Shown here piece by piece: positions 46,524 through 54,692 of a stretch of DNA of 54,692 bases (within the stretch, counting starts at the first letter, position 1; every line of letters begins with the position of its first letter). The DNA is taken from NCBI GenBank assembly GCA_947259285.1, contig CAMYMR010000024.1:2935-57626 (forward strand), read 5' to 3'. The notes below the pieces were generated by a model. The model saw only the letters and a list, made by a program, of their open reading frames with translations, made no database searches and was not told the DNA's origin. The stretch is from an uncultured Woeseiaceae bacterium (GTDB lineage: Bacteria; Pseudomonadota; Gammaproteobacteria; Steroidobacterales; Woeseiaceae). Position numbers and translations under genes: made by a program.

Positions 46524-46847
46524 ATGACATTCGTGGTCACCGAAGCCTGTATCAAGTGCAAACTCACTGATTGCGTGGAGGTTTGCCCCGTGGACTGCTT
46601 TCACGAAGGCCCGAACTTTCTCGTCATCGACCCGGACGAGTGCATCGACTGCACTCTGTGTGAGCCGGAATGTCCCGTCGAGGCGATTTACTCCGAAGAC
46701 GAAATCCCGGCGGGCCAGGAGCAATTCCTGGAAATCAATGCGGATTTGTCGAGAGAGTGGCCGGTGATCACCGAGATGAAGGACCCGCCGGCAGACGCCG
46801 ACGAGTGGCGAGAAGTAAAAGACAAGCTGCAGTACCTGGAAAGGTAA
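46524..46847 (+). CDS. fdxA: Seven-iron ferredoxin FdxA
   Basis: 107 residues from ATG at 46524, RBS GAGG. The [3Fe-4S] and [4Fe-4S] Cys pattern is intact: C9, C12, C17, C21 and C25, then C40, C43, C46 and C50. A C-terminal tail with [20 protein letters not shown] is typical of FdxA. It is a low-potential electron carrier. Confidence 0.97.
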   Translation: MTFVVTEACIKCKLTDCVEVCPVDCFHEGPNFLVIDPDECIDCTLCEPECPVEAIYSEDEIPAGQEQFLEINADLSREWPVITEMKDPPADADEWREVKDKLQYLER

Positions 46848-46880
46848 TCGGGGAGCACCCGCTTCGCTTTACGCGCCGCG

Positions 46881-47034
46881 GGAGCGGCATCTTGCCGCGA
46901 TCATGGGCTTGCGCCGGCAACGGAACGACACCCTGTAGGAGAGCGCCCCAGCGCGCCACGTGCCCTTGGGGTGCGAAGCAAAGCGGCGGCCGTGAGGCCG
47001 CGTCAAGACGTCGGCCGCCGGGGCGGCCTCCTAC
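46881..47034. repeat. REP-like cluster between fdxA and the dehalogenase gene
   Basis: GGAGCGGCATCTTGCCGCGA (46881-46900) is an imperfect hairpin of the GTAGGAGCGGC...GCCGCGA type; TGTAGGAGAGCGC begins at 46934; GCGGCCGTGAGGCCGC and GGCCGCCGGGGCGGCC hairpins follow; and GGCGGCCTCCTACG closes near 47034 in opposite orientation. The last copy supplies the stop codon (TAG) of the gene at 47031-47921. Confidence 0.65.
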
Positions 47035-47921
47035 GTCTCCTTGATAAACTCCGTCAGCACCGCAGCTAACTCCGGCCCCTTGTCTTCCTGCAGAAAGTGG
47101 CCCGCGTTCCTGATTTTCACGTGCCCGCGGTTCTTCGCCCCGGGCACCTTTTCCTGCCACGGCACTTCAAGGCCGCGTGTGACGGGATCGCGGTTGCTGA
47201 ACGTCGTCAGAAACGGCTTCTGCCATCTGCTGAAAACCTCCCATGCGGCGCGATTGGCGTCGCTCGCCGGGTCGTCGGGCGATATCGGTACAAGCATCGG
47301 AAACGCACGCGCACCCGCTTTGTACTTCGACGACGGAAAGGGCGCGTCGTAGGCCGCAACGACGTCGTCGGGCAGCTCGGTAATCGTCGCCTTCTGGATG
47401 ATCTTTCCGATCGGGAACACGGGGCTGAATCGGGCGAAGGCCCTCCATGTCTTGAACGCGCGCGGCATCTCCTGGTCGCCGGTCGGCAGGCCGCCGTTGC
47501 CCAGGGCGATCCGGGCAAATCGCCGCTCGTCCTCAGCTGCGACGCGCAGGCCGATTAATGATCCCCAATCCTGGCAAAAAAGGGTGATATTGCCGAGGTC
47601 CAGTGTCTCAATGAACTGCTTCATCCAGGCCACGTGGCGCGCATAGCTGTAATCGCTCTTACGAGTCGGCTTGTCGGACTTGCCGAAGCCGATCAGGTCG
47701 GGCGCAATCACGCGCATCCCGGCATCACGGAGCGGCGGAATCATGAAGCGATACAGGTAGGACCAGCTGGGTTCGCCGTGCAGCAAGAGCACCACTGCGC
47801 CGTCAGTGGGTCCCTCGTCGACGTAGTGCATGCGCAAGCCGTTGACGTCAATGTAGTTCTCTTTGAAGTCGTAGTCGGGCAGGTTCTCGAAACGGGCATC
47901 CGGCGTTCGCAAGGCCTTCAT
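47031..47921 (-). CDS. Haloalkane dehalogenase-like alpha/beta hydrolase
   Basis: 296 residues from ATG at 47921. Members break C-halogen bonds by an Asp nucleophile. Marks: HGEPSWSYLYR (oxyanion and halide Trp), nucleophile in LFCQDWGSLIGL with the following Trp, SNRDPVT carrying the acid, and NAGHFLQED with catalytic His. Similarity is to the HLD-I (DhmA) type. Activity on a real halide cannot be proved. Confidence 0.87.
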   Translation of the reverse strand: MKALRTPDARFENLPDYDFKENYIDVNGLRMHYVDEGPTDGAVVLLLHGEPSWSYLYRFMIPPLRDAGMRVIAPDLIGFGKSDKPTRKSDYSYARHVAWMKQFIETLDLGNITLFCQDWGSLIGLRVAAEDERRFARIALGNGGLPTGDQEMPRAFKTWRAFARFSPVFPIGKIIQKATITELPDDVVAAYDAPFPSSKYKAGARAFPMLVPISPDDPASDANRAAWEVFSRWQKPFLTTFSNRDPVTRGLEVPWQEKVPGAKNRGHVKIRNAGHFLQEDKGPELAAVLTEFIKET

Positions 47922-47984
47922 TGCTGTATTCCCCTTCGCTGATTCCGCCTATGATAGCGGTTTGTTGCTCGTGGAGGATCAAAC

Positions 47985-48920
47985 TTGAAGATCAGCTGGC
48001 GCGCGCGAGTGGTCCGTCGCATAACCTCTCGATTCGTAAAGGGCATCGACACCTCAACGGTCGACCTGGCGCACGTGGCCGATATGCGAGCGCGCCTGGA
48101 CAAGATCGCTCGGTTTTTGAAACGCGCGTTCGGCGTTGCGGTCGAGGCAACGACCGTAAACGGCCTTTATGCGGAGTGGCTGCGTCCGAAAGCCGCGCGC
48201 GCCGACAAAGTGCTGCTGTATCTGCACGGTGGTGCATACCTCGTGGGGAGCTGTCGCACGCACCGGCAGATGGTCAGTCACATCGCGCGAGCCGGAGGGG
48301 TCCAGGCGCTGGTTCCCGAGTATCGACTGGCGCCCGAGCACCCGTTTCCAGCAGCTATAGAGGATGCTGTCGGTGTCTACCGATGGCTGCTGGCGAATGG
48401 GTTCAGCGCGGACAACATCTTCATCGCCGGTGACTCGGCGGGCGGTGGACTGACGGTAGCTACGCTGCTTGAACTGCGGCATGGCGGTTTTCCGATGCCT
48501 GCCGCGGTGGTGCTGCTCTCGCCCTTTCTCGACGTCACGGCGAGCGGCGAATCGGCAACAACGCGCGCCGACCAGGATCCCTGGTTTGACGCAAAGGACA
48601 TGGCTGTCGTTACCGATAATTACTGTCCACCGGGAACCGACTTGAAGAACCCGCTGGTGTCCCCGGTATTCGCCAATGTTGCCGGACTGCCGCCGACCTA
48701 CATCCAGGTCGGCGACGACGAAATCCTGCTGAGCGACTCGACGCGCTTCGCCGACAAGATGAAGGAGGCGGGGCTGGACGCGGAGATCGAGGTCTGGCCT
48801 GAAATGTGGCACGTATTCCAGCTGTTTATCGGCAAGATGCCGGAGAGCCGACGGGCGATCAAGCGTATCGGCGCTTACCTTGCAAGGCGTATGCAAACGG
48901 TTCCGCCATCAGAATCCTGA
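47985..48920 (+). CDS. HSL-family alpha/beta hydrolase (esterase/lipase)
   Basis: 311 residues from TTG at 47985, with GGAGG upstream. Family IV hormone-sensitive-lipase-like marks: LHGGAYLVGS (oxyanion hole), EYRLAPEHPFPAA, GDSAGGGL with Ser nucleophile, GDDEILLSD with Asp, and EMWHVFQLF with His. Esterase for short acyl chains or a drug/ester; substrate unknown. Its end overlaps the convergent methyltransferase by 12 bases. Confidence 0.92.
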   Translation: MKISWRARVVRRITSRFVKGIDTSTVDLAHVADMRARLDKIARFLKRAFGVAVEATTVNGLYAEWLRPKAARADKVLLYLHGGAYLVGSCRTHRQMVSHIARAGGVQALVPEYRLAPEHPFPAAIEDAVGVYRWLLANGFSADNIFIAGDSAGGGLTVATLLELRHGGFPMPAAVVLLSPFLDVTASGESATTRADQDPWFDAKDMAVVTDNYCPPGTDLKNPLVSPVFANVAGLPPTYIQVGDDEILLSDSTRFADKMKEAGLDAEIEVWPEMWHVFQLFIGKMPESRRAIKRIGAYLARRMQTVPPSES

Positions 48921-50276
48921 CTCTTTCTGCGAGTCGTCGTACATCTTGGTCAGGAATGAGCGAATCGCGGGCACCGCTTCGTCCTTGCTCATGAGTTTTT
49001 GTTTCTGCAGCACGGCGGCCATGTCCTGAATGGATCGTTTGCCGTCGATCAGGCTCATGATGAAGGAGTAGATCTGGGTTGTCATCGCCTGCGTTCTGAA
49101 TGATGGCGACAGCGGTACGGGGTCTTTTCCAGTCACGATCCAGTCCGGCAAGGCCTTGTAGCGCTGCGGCTTTTTCGCGTCGCGTTCCTTGTACGCTGAG
49201 AATGTAAATACCTTCTCGCGTCTGCCGTTGCGGCTGGCTGGAGAACACATGTACGGAATCGTTTTCTGCGAAACATAGGGGTCGGAGAATCCGTTCTCCG
49301 CGACGATCGCTTTGGTTTCTTCAGGGCTGTAGCGGCGCGAACGTTGCGGACTCGTAAACGCCAGCGAACCGAAGTTAATCCAGCGACCGTTCTCGACGAG
49401 CAGCGTGTTGACGCGTGCGGCGAATACAGGCAAGTCTTCTGAAATAATGTCAATTAGCCATGGCGTGACGACGGTGTCGAAACTCTGCTCCGAAAACGGT
49501 GCCCGCAAGGCGTCGCCCAGTACCAGGTGAAATCGGTCATCGACGACCTCGGGTGCCGTGAGTGATCGCAGAACGGCATCGTCCTCAAGCGACAGCGGCG
49601 CAAGAGGAAACTCGTAAAGCTTCAGCTTTTCACCCCGTGTAACGGCCCGGGCGACCAGCATAAGCAAAGGATTGAAGTCCATCGCAACGGTCAGGTTGCA
49701 GTCGAGATTGCGATGGATGTCATAGGCGAGTCGCCCCGCGCCGGCGCCAAGCACGAGTACGTTGCCGAGCTCGGCATGATCATGGAGTACTGACTGAATC
49801 TGCTTGAGCGAGGCGACATTCTCTTCGTCACCCCAGGCCCAGTCGCGGTGAATATTGGCGTAATAGGTATTCAGTCCCTGGTCGGCAGGCAGCCGCGTCC
49901 TTAGCGCGAGATAGGTCTCGTAGTTAGCGTGTGCTGCCTGCATGTCGACCGGACGCAACAGCTTTGCCAGCGCGCGTTGATGGTACTCAACCGCCTTCTT
50001 GTATCGCTCGACCCGACGCCTGGACAGCGAGTGCAGGTCGTCTTTCTTTAGCTCGTTTTCGAGCCCCGCCGCCTCATGGCCTAATTGCTGCAGCGCAAAC
50101 TGCAGGCGGCCGCGCCATTCCCCCAGGGTCGCCTGCGGCTCGGCGAACATCCAGGGAATGCCGTTGATCGACGGGAAATCGACGTCGCAGGCTTTGCAAT
50201 GCAGGTCGGTGTCCTTGCGCTCCAGCGGCGAATGGTCGCAGCGCGGACAGGCGAAAAGGGTCGCGAGGTCGGTCAT
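48909..50276 (-). CDS. SAM methyltransferase with N-terminal zinc-ribbon and C-terminal PqqD-like part
   Basis: 455 residues from ATG at 50276 (21 residues of the longer frame are unlike the family). N-terminus: Trm112-like zinc-ribbon CPRCDHSPLERK ... HCKACDVDFP. Middle: a class I SAM fold with NVLVLGAGAGRLAYDIH and LTVAMDFNPLLMLVARA, similar to N2227/CARNMT methyltransferases. C-terminus: IYSFIMSLIDGKRSIQDMAA, a small PqqD-like domain that usually binds a peptide. Combined, a peptide- or protein-methylating role is possible but unknown. Confidence 0.8.
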   Translation of the reverse strand: MTDLATLFACPRCDHSPLERKDTDLHCKACDVDFPSINGIPWMFAEPQATLGEWRGRLQFALQQLGHEAAGLENELKKDDLHSLSRRRVERYKKAVEYHQRALAKLLRPVDMQAAHANYETYLALRTRLPADQGLNTYYANIHRDWAWGDEENVASLKQIQSVLHDHAELGNVLVLGAGAGRLAYDIHRNLDCNLTVAMDFNPLLMLVARAVTRGEKLKLYEFPLAPLSLEDDAVLRSLTAPEVVDDRFHLVLGDALRAPFSEQSFDTVVTPWLIDIISEDLPVFAARVNTLLVENGRWINFGSLAFTSPQRSRRYSPEETKAIVAENGFSDPYVSQKTIPYMCSPASRNGRREKVFTFSAYKERDAKKPQRYKALPDWIVTGKDPVPLSPSFRTQAMTTQIYSFIMSLIDGKRSIQDMAAVLQKQKLMSKDEAVPAIRSFLTKMYDDSQKESGF

Positions 50277-50375
50277 GGCGAGATTATGCACCAAAAAAAC
50301 AGCCGGTCGGGGGGACGCGACCGGCTGCAGTAGTGCCACACTGTCCAGAGGAGACGTGGCGGATTAGCAAACAAT

Positions 50376-51980
50376 TTACATGGGGCTGGTGATAATGCCG
50401 TTCACGATCGGCGTGAATGCGGTAAATGTGTCCAGGCCGGAACCAAGGCCGTGCCAGCCCGGCCCATAGAGCGAGTCGAATGCTCCCGTTTCGTTGTGCA
50501 GCGCCATGTAGTTGAGAATGACGCTGTTGACGAGCAGGTTTACGTTGTTGGCCATCGGCGTTGCTCCGCGCATCACGGAACCCCCGGCATCCATTGCGCC
50601 GATCTGCTGATGGCGTGCCTGTTCGTCAGCGTTGCCACCGATGAGCGTCGGTCGTCGCGTCGGGTTGTATACGAGGAAGAACGAACCAGCCGTCGAGGAA
50701 TCGTCGCTTGACCATTCGCCTTTCCCGCGCCCCTCCGGCGAACCGTCGATGCTACCGTTCGACGACAGTGAGCCGTCGCTGAAGACATACATCATCAGCG
50801 GCTTGCCGAGGCGTGCCGCGTATTCGAGACAGGCGCCCATGCAGCGCCCGGCGCGGAAGTCTTTGATTTCCCCTTCTGCACGTCGACCACCGTGATAGTC
50901 GTAGCCGCCCATCTCGACCGTGCCGGCGCCGGCGAAGCCATTCATCACCAGCTTCATGATGGATGCGGTTTTCTTGAATTCGCGCGCGTCGCGGTTGTTG
51001 CCTTGGATTTCGGCAGACGTGAAGATTCCCGTGCCGTCGTCGGCTACGATCATCGGATCCAGCACCGGGTCAATAGGCGTGCCGCCGAAGCGATCCGCGA
51101 TATCGGCTGCTTTGAGATAGCCGCATCGCACCGCCTGCTTGATCGCGGCGTCGGCTGCGACCTGCGTGTCGACATTTGCGACCTTGGCATCGCTGAGACG
51201 ATAGATGGATTCCATCACCGCGGTGGCGTCATCCTTGGTCAAAATACCAACGAGGTCGCCCGTGTCGACGAGGTTCACGACGTCGCTGGGACGATCCACT
51301 TTGGTCGGGCGTAGCTCCGGGTCATACAGCATCGCCGGTAGCATCGAGTTGCCGCCCGAATCCGTATTCTCCGAACCGGCAAGCGTCAGGATGTTTCCCT
51401 TCGCACCCGCGCGCGCAATGCCGTACATCGGGTTATGCGGGTTATTGCCGGTGTCGTTGTCCGAGCGCGCCGGAATGACCGCACCATTGGTAAAGGCGGC
51501 GGTGGCCGGGCTGACGACAGACATGATGCCGCGGCGAAAGGCGCTGTCGAGGTGAAAGCCCAGTCCGAGATCGAAATTGGCGTACGATTCGCCCGATACG
51601 GGATCGTTCAGGCTCGGGATCATGTCACCGGGCAGGCCCATCTTTTCGTAACCCTGGGTGCTGACAAAGTCCTGCTGGCCCCCTTCCTTGCCGATGAGCA
51701 CGTTCGAGCCCGCGATGTTGGCACCACCGGCGAGGTCGAAACAGATAAAGGGGATCTTGCCCGCGCCATCGGTAATGTTGCAGGGGGTGGCGCGCAGTGC
51801 ATCCAGGTCGCCCGAGAGGCCGAACGCCGGCGCGCCAAACAGACCCGCCGCGCCACCGACCGTGTAGGCAGCGCCGGTCATGAAACCCTGCGCAACAAAC
51901 TGGCGCCGCGTAACAGGACGTGGATGATCGCCATGAAGCTGCGGCGCATCCCAATGCCGCTTGTTTCGTCTCTTAGTCAT
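50376..51980 (-). CDS. Tat-exported DUF1501-like protein
   Basis: 534 residues from ATG at 51980. Tat signal TRRQFVAQGFMTGAAYTVGG. The body is rich in Gly/Asp with motifs PFICFDLAGGANIAGSNVLIG, SDNDTGNNPHNPMYGIARAG, MGGYDYHGGRRAEGEIKDF and MYVFSDGSLSSNG, like DUF1501-type proteins, related to sulfatase-like folds and often encoded beside cytochrome/LamG proteins. It lies 27 bases after the LamG gene, same strand; probably one operon. Confidence 0.78.
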   Translation of the reverse strand: MTKRRNKRHWDAPQLHGDHPRPVTRRQFVAQGFMTGAAYTVGGAAGLFGAPAFGLSGDLDALRATPCNITDGAGKIPFICFDLAGGANIAGSNVLIGKEGGQQDFVSTQGYEKMGLPGDMIPSLNDPVSGESYANFDLGLGFHLDSAFRRGIMSVVSPATAAFTNGAVIPARSDNDTGNNPHNPMYGIARAGAKGNILTLAGSENTDSGGNSMLPAMLYDPELRPTKVDRPSDVVNLVDTGDLVGILTKDDATAVMESIYRLSDAKVANVDTQVAADAAIKQAVRCGYLKAADIADRFGGTPIDPVLDPMIVADDGTGIFTSAEIQGNNRDAREFKKTASIMKLVMNGFAGAGTVEMGGYDYHGGRRAEGEIKDFRAGRCMGACLEYAARLGKPLMMYVFSDGSLSSNGSIDGSPEGRGKGEWSSDDSSTAGSFFLVYNPTRRPTLIGGNADEQARHQQIGAMDAGGSVMRGATPMANNVNLLVNSVILNYMALHNETGAFDSLYGPGWHGLGSGLDTFTAFTPIVNGIITSPM

Positions 51981-52007
51981 CTCAATGGTTCCTCAATAAT
52001 CCTGTTG

Positions 52008-54626
52008 TTACTGAACCAGCGTGGCCGCGCTGCCCAGCGTGGCGGCACAAACACCCTTGGCAATGGCTCGCGTATCGCTGGAGCCGGCCAGCAATCGGTC
52101 GATCAGATTGTCCGGACGATTGCCAATGGCGGTGAAAGACGCCAGTTCGTCATAGACGACGCCATAGCTTGGCTGAGTTGCGATCTGTGGCCCGGCTGGT
52201 CCGTTGCCCACGGCGCGGGCGATCAGCGGGTCAACGAAGTTGCTGCGGTTGGCCACGCTGAAGGCCTGGCTCGCGGCGAGGTTGAAGTCAAAGCCTGGCC
52301 AAACGGTGGCGGCAGCCGGATTCGGGTTCGCATTCGTTCCGATCAGCGCGTCGCAGTACTGAATCGCGAGCTGGGCGATCGCCACCTGATGCGATGACAG
52401 GAACGTATTCACGTCCTCGACCGCCGGCAATGACTGGCGCAGCTCCTGGTAGGTGTCGTCAACCGGGAACGTCCCGGATGGCCGTTCGTAGTCGGTCCGG
52501 CTTACACCCGTGATGGCCGCGAACGTTGCGTCTATCTCGTCGAACGTGCGCACCCCGATCTGCGAAGCCGGGTCAAGGTCCGTTGGCGTGATGATCAGCA
52601 TCGGGTCTTCGGGACGGTTGTACGAGAATCCGGCCAATCGATCGAAGGTCAGGAAGAACTCGTCATCCTGAGGTCCTTTTGCCAGCGGGATGACGGCACC
52701 AAGTTCCGACAGTGGCTGACCGAGTTCTTCGAACAGCGATGCGCTCAGCGTTTCATTCAGCGTCGCATAGGTCTGACCGTGATCGGCTTCCTGACCGTTC
52801 ATCGCGATGCGAATACCCTCGATAGGAATGCCTTCGGGTGTTGACCCGTCAAGCGTGATGAAGTGCGGTTTGTCGAACAGATACGCATACGAGTCGAACT
52901 GCTGGGCCTCGTAAAGGATGTACGAGGACTGAGGCGCGGCTTGCAGCCGTTCGGAGATATCGAACAGCAGGTAGAATCGCTCGCCGACGCCGGCATCGAA
53001 GTTCTGCTGGATCTGCTGCTGTGTTATCGCACGTCGATGTATCGCCGCGAGCCGGATGGTGCCCTCCCAGAGACCATCGCCCGAGGCTTCGTTGCCAAGA
53101 ACCAATGCGAAGGTGTTCTGCCAGTCCACAAACGTGCCACCGGGAACCGGATCCGCATTACTGACCAGTTCGCCGTTGACGTAAATGCGACGTCCGTCGA
53201 TCGGGCTGTAAGTCGCGACCACGTGCTGCAAGGTTGCTTGCAAGACCTCGTCTGCGTTCGGTGTCGACAGTGCCGGATCACCGTTGAGGTTAACTATCGG
53301 GTCACCGTTCGCGTCCTGCGCGTTGGTGCGCAGCAGGAAGTCGTAGTTATAGAGCGTCTGTTGCAGCGCAAAATTACGCGTGTTGGCCCCCGCCGAGTAG
53401 CTGACGATCTTCGACATTTCCTGATTGACATTCGCCGGTATCACCCAGGCTTCTATGGAGAACTCGCCCGATTCCTGCAAGATATCAGCGAGCTTGGCAC
53501 TGGCCGTCGTCGAGCCCTGTGCTTTACCCGGGCCTTGGGCCGCATTGTTACCGATCGTAATACCCCAGCCGCCAAACCAGCCGACATCGCCAAAGAAATT
53601 GAGATCGATTGCCGGGTCGACGCCGCTGGTGTCGTAGGCAATCAGGCCATTGCCGGTCTTGAACTCCCAGAGGGCAATCTGCGCGTCTTCGTAACGGTTG
53701 CCGCCGGAGGCCAGCGTGCCATCAACAAGGCGCACGGCCTTACTGTAGACCAGGGCCGGATCGACCGTCGTTGCCGTAATGCCGTTAGCGAATGCCGTAA
53801 TCGCGGCCAGCATCTCGTCTGACGATGACGCGCAATCACCGTTCCAACAGTTATGTGACTCGCCGAGTGGAACCGGGCTTACCTTCTCGACGAATCGAGA
53901 GTCCACCGGTGTGTCCAGATTGATCTTCGACTTTGCCGCCTCATAGGCGCTGGCCACGTCCGGATCGGCAAAATACGGCTGCTGCGCGTTCGGCGACTGT
54001 GAACTGTGACAGTCCGAGCAGTAGCGCTCGAGAATCGGCGTGTGGATGAGCTGCTGAAACGCGGCGGTATCGTCAGGGAAATTCTTGCTGGAACTCGGGT
54101 CGCTGGAAATGGGTGGCGTCAGCACGATTTCTCGACCGCCACCGGCCGCGGCGCCCACCCAGTTCTCGATCCAGGTCGTCATGATCGTGCCGCATACACC
54201 AGGATCGGCGACCCAGCAGTTATGCCCGATTGGCGCTTCGCTGACTTTCTGTACAACGCGAGATGCCGCGGGCTCCTGCGTGTCCGTGACGGTGAGCGCC
54301 TCGTCGTACGCCATGTTGACATCATCATTGCGAACGAACATCGGTACCTGTCCAACGGTTTCGTTGTGACACGAACCACAGCGATCCGTGCCCTTGGCGT
54401 TTGACCAGAACTCCTGCTGGAACTTGAGAACATCGCCGTCCCGGGCTACCGGGCCCGTATAGACGGCGTTATTGCTCGTCCCCGGGTTCTGCGACAGCGG
54501 GTTTTCCGTTGTCTGGGCACCGCCGCCACACGCTGCGAGAACCATACTTGAGAGCAAGGCCAGCGCCGCTGCGCGGAGGGGGCGAAGACTCAGGGCTTGA
54601 GTCGCAATGTCGATTGCGTAAGTCAT
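52008..54626 (-). CDS. LamG-domain lipoprotein with c-type haem motifs
   Basis: 872 residues from ATG at 54626 (GGGAG nine bases upstream; an ATG at 54635 touches it). Lipobox VLAAC. Two CxxCH sites, CGSCH (~83-87) and CSDCH (~204), and paired NCW...C segments (GHNCWVADPGVC, SHNCWNGDC) suggest a di-haem cytochrome c domain. A LamG/concanavalin-like domain follows (FSIEAWVIPANVNQEMSKIV, RRIYVNGELVSNADPVPGG, LWEGTIRLAAIHRRAI), then a helical part. Likely an outer-membrane electron carrier with a sugar- or surface-binding module. Confidence 0.85.
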   Translation of the reverse strand: MTYAIDIATQALSLRPLRAAALALLSSMVLAACGGGAQTTENPLSQNPGTSNNAVYTGPVARDGDVLKFQQEFWSNAKGTDRCGSCHNETVGQVPMFVRNDDVNMAYDEALTVTDTQEPAASRVVQKVSEAPIGHNCWVADPGVCGTIMTTWIENWVGAAAGGGREIVLTPPISSDPSSSKNFPDDTAAFQQLIHTPILERYCSDCHSSQSPNAQQPYFADPDVASAYEAAKSKINLDTPVDSRFVEKVSPVPLGESHNCWNGDCASSSDEMLAAITAFANGITATTVDPALVYSKAVRLVDGTLASGGNRYEDAQIALWEFKTGNGLIAYDTSGVDPAIDLNFFGDVGWFGGWGITIGNNAAQGPGKAQGSTTASAKLADILQESGEFSIEAWVIPANVNQEMSKIVSYSAGANTRNFALQQTLYNYDFLLRTNAQDANGDPIVNLNGDPALSTPNADEVLQATLQHVVATYSPIDGRRIYVNGELVSNADPVPGGTFVDWQNTFALVLGNEASGDGLWEGTIRLAAIHRRAITQQQIQQNFDAGVGERFYLLFDISERLQAAPQSSYILYEAQQFDSYAYLFDKPHFITLDGSTPEGIPIEGIRIAMNGQEADHGQTYATLNETLSASLFEELGQPLSELGAVIPLAKGPQDDEFFLTFDRLAGFSYNRPEDPMLIITPTDLDPASQIGVRTFDEIDATFAAITGVSRTDYERPSGTFPVDDTYQELRQSLPAVEDVNTFLSSHQVAIAQLAIQYCDALIGTNANPNPAAATVWPGFDFNLAASQAFSVANRSNFVDPLIARAVGNGPAGPQIATQPSYGVVYDELASFTAIGNRPDNLIDRLLAGSSDTRAIAKGVCAATLGSAATLVQ

Positions 54627-54639
54627 TTTCGTCATCTCC

Positions 54640-54692
54640 CTACTGACCCATGCAGTGCACGGCGGCGTCGGCGAATACCTGCTTCATCCTGT
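54640..54692 (-). CDS. C-terminus of a further gene of the same cluster (partial)
   Basis: Minus-strand frame reading RMKQVFADAAVHCMGQ and ending at TAG (54640-54642), 13 bases before the start of the LamG gene. Only 16-17 residues are visible, so the family is unknown; position and tight spacing suggest the first genes of the operon lie beyond the window. Confidence 0.5.
   Translation of the reverse strand, partial: RMKQVFADAAVHCMGQ

Noticed and set aside
46961-47030. Rho-independent terminator for fdxA
   Set aside because: The GC hairpins are strong but no T-run follows on either strand; they fit the REP-like cluster better.

Overview
The window is a chromosomal segment of a moderately GC-rich gammaproteobacterium. 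The best evidence is the housekeeping order aroQ-accB-accC-prmA-(zinc-ribbon/DUF3426)-dusB-fis-purH-purD, followed by dsbD, groESL, msrPQ, murI and fdxA, all with Proteobacteria-type sequences. A marine or sediment lineage such as the Woeseia group would fit the mix of TonB receptor, M49-like lipoprotein, haloalkane dehalogenase and LamG/cytochrome proteins, but that placement is inference.

Layout. 1-733: 3' end of a TonB-dependent receptor. 739-1320: short glycosyltransferase-like gene facing it. 1387-15005 (minus): a long, tightly packed housekeeping block (aroQ, accBC, prmA, DUF3426 protein, dusB, fis, purH, purD, moeA, carbonic anhydrase, GFA protein, CDP-alcohol phosphatidyltransferase), with a TlpA-like thioredoxin and dsbD just upstream. 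17400-19598 (plus): groES-groEL with a sigma32-like promoter, a perfect CIRCE operator and a strong terminator. 19661-26533: CmpX-like channel, Hsp20, msrQ-msrP, small membrane protein, DsbA/FrnE-like protein, DksA-like zinc-finger protein and a conserved secreted protein of unknown function. 27243-30723: a T-box riboswitch and isoleucyl-tRNA synthetase, the most unusual locus here. 30809-40598: hypotheticals, SRPBCC/GyrI-like protein, murI, M49-like peptidase, beta-propeller protein with a fresh tandem duplication, folE, msrA, TPR/TonB protein, an SOS-box-controlled radical SAM gene and a glycine-zipper lipoprotein. 40715-50276: MscS channel, MRJP-like propeller, rhomboid, SRPBCC, NUDIX, MBL hydrolase, fdxA, haloalkane dehalogenase, HSL-type esterase and a three-part methyltransferase. 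50376-end (minus): an export cluster with a Tat-signal DUF1501-like protein, a LamG/multihaem-type lipoprotein and the tail of a further gene.

How the parts fit. MoeA makes the molybdenum cofactor needed by MsrP. MsrPQ, MsrA, DsbD, TlpA and the DsbA-like protein form a thiol/methionine-sulfoxide repair theme across cytoplasm and periplasm. GroESL and Hsp20 add protein-stress capacity.

Main discovery: the ileS leader at 27278-27567 is a complete T-box riboswitch. It has a full Stem I with distal T-loop motifs, an AUC isoleucine specifier followed by A, a 13/13 match to the T-box core (GGGTGGTACCGCG), UGGU that can pair with an ACCA tRNA end, and mutually exclusive antiterminator and terminator hairpins. 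It controls a eukaryote-like, type 2 IleRS in which the HIGH motif reads GIHH, the swapped form linked to very high mupirocin resistance. T-boxes are chiefly a Gram-positive device, so riboswitch plus enzyme look like a transferred, self-regulated cassette. All calls are from reading the sequence; no database search was possible.
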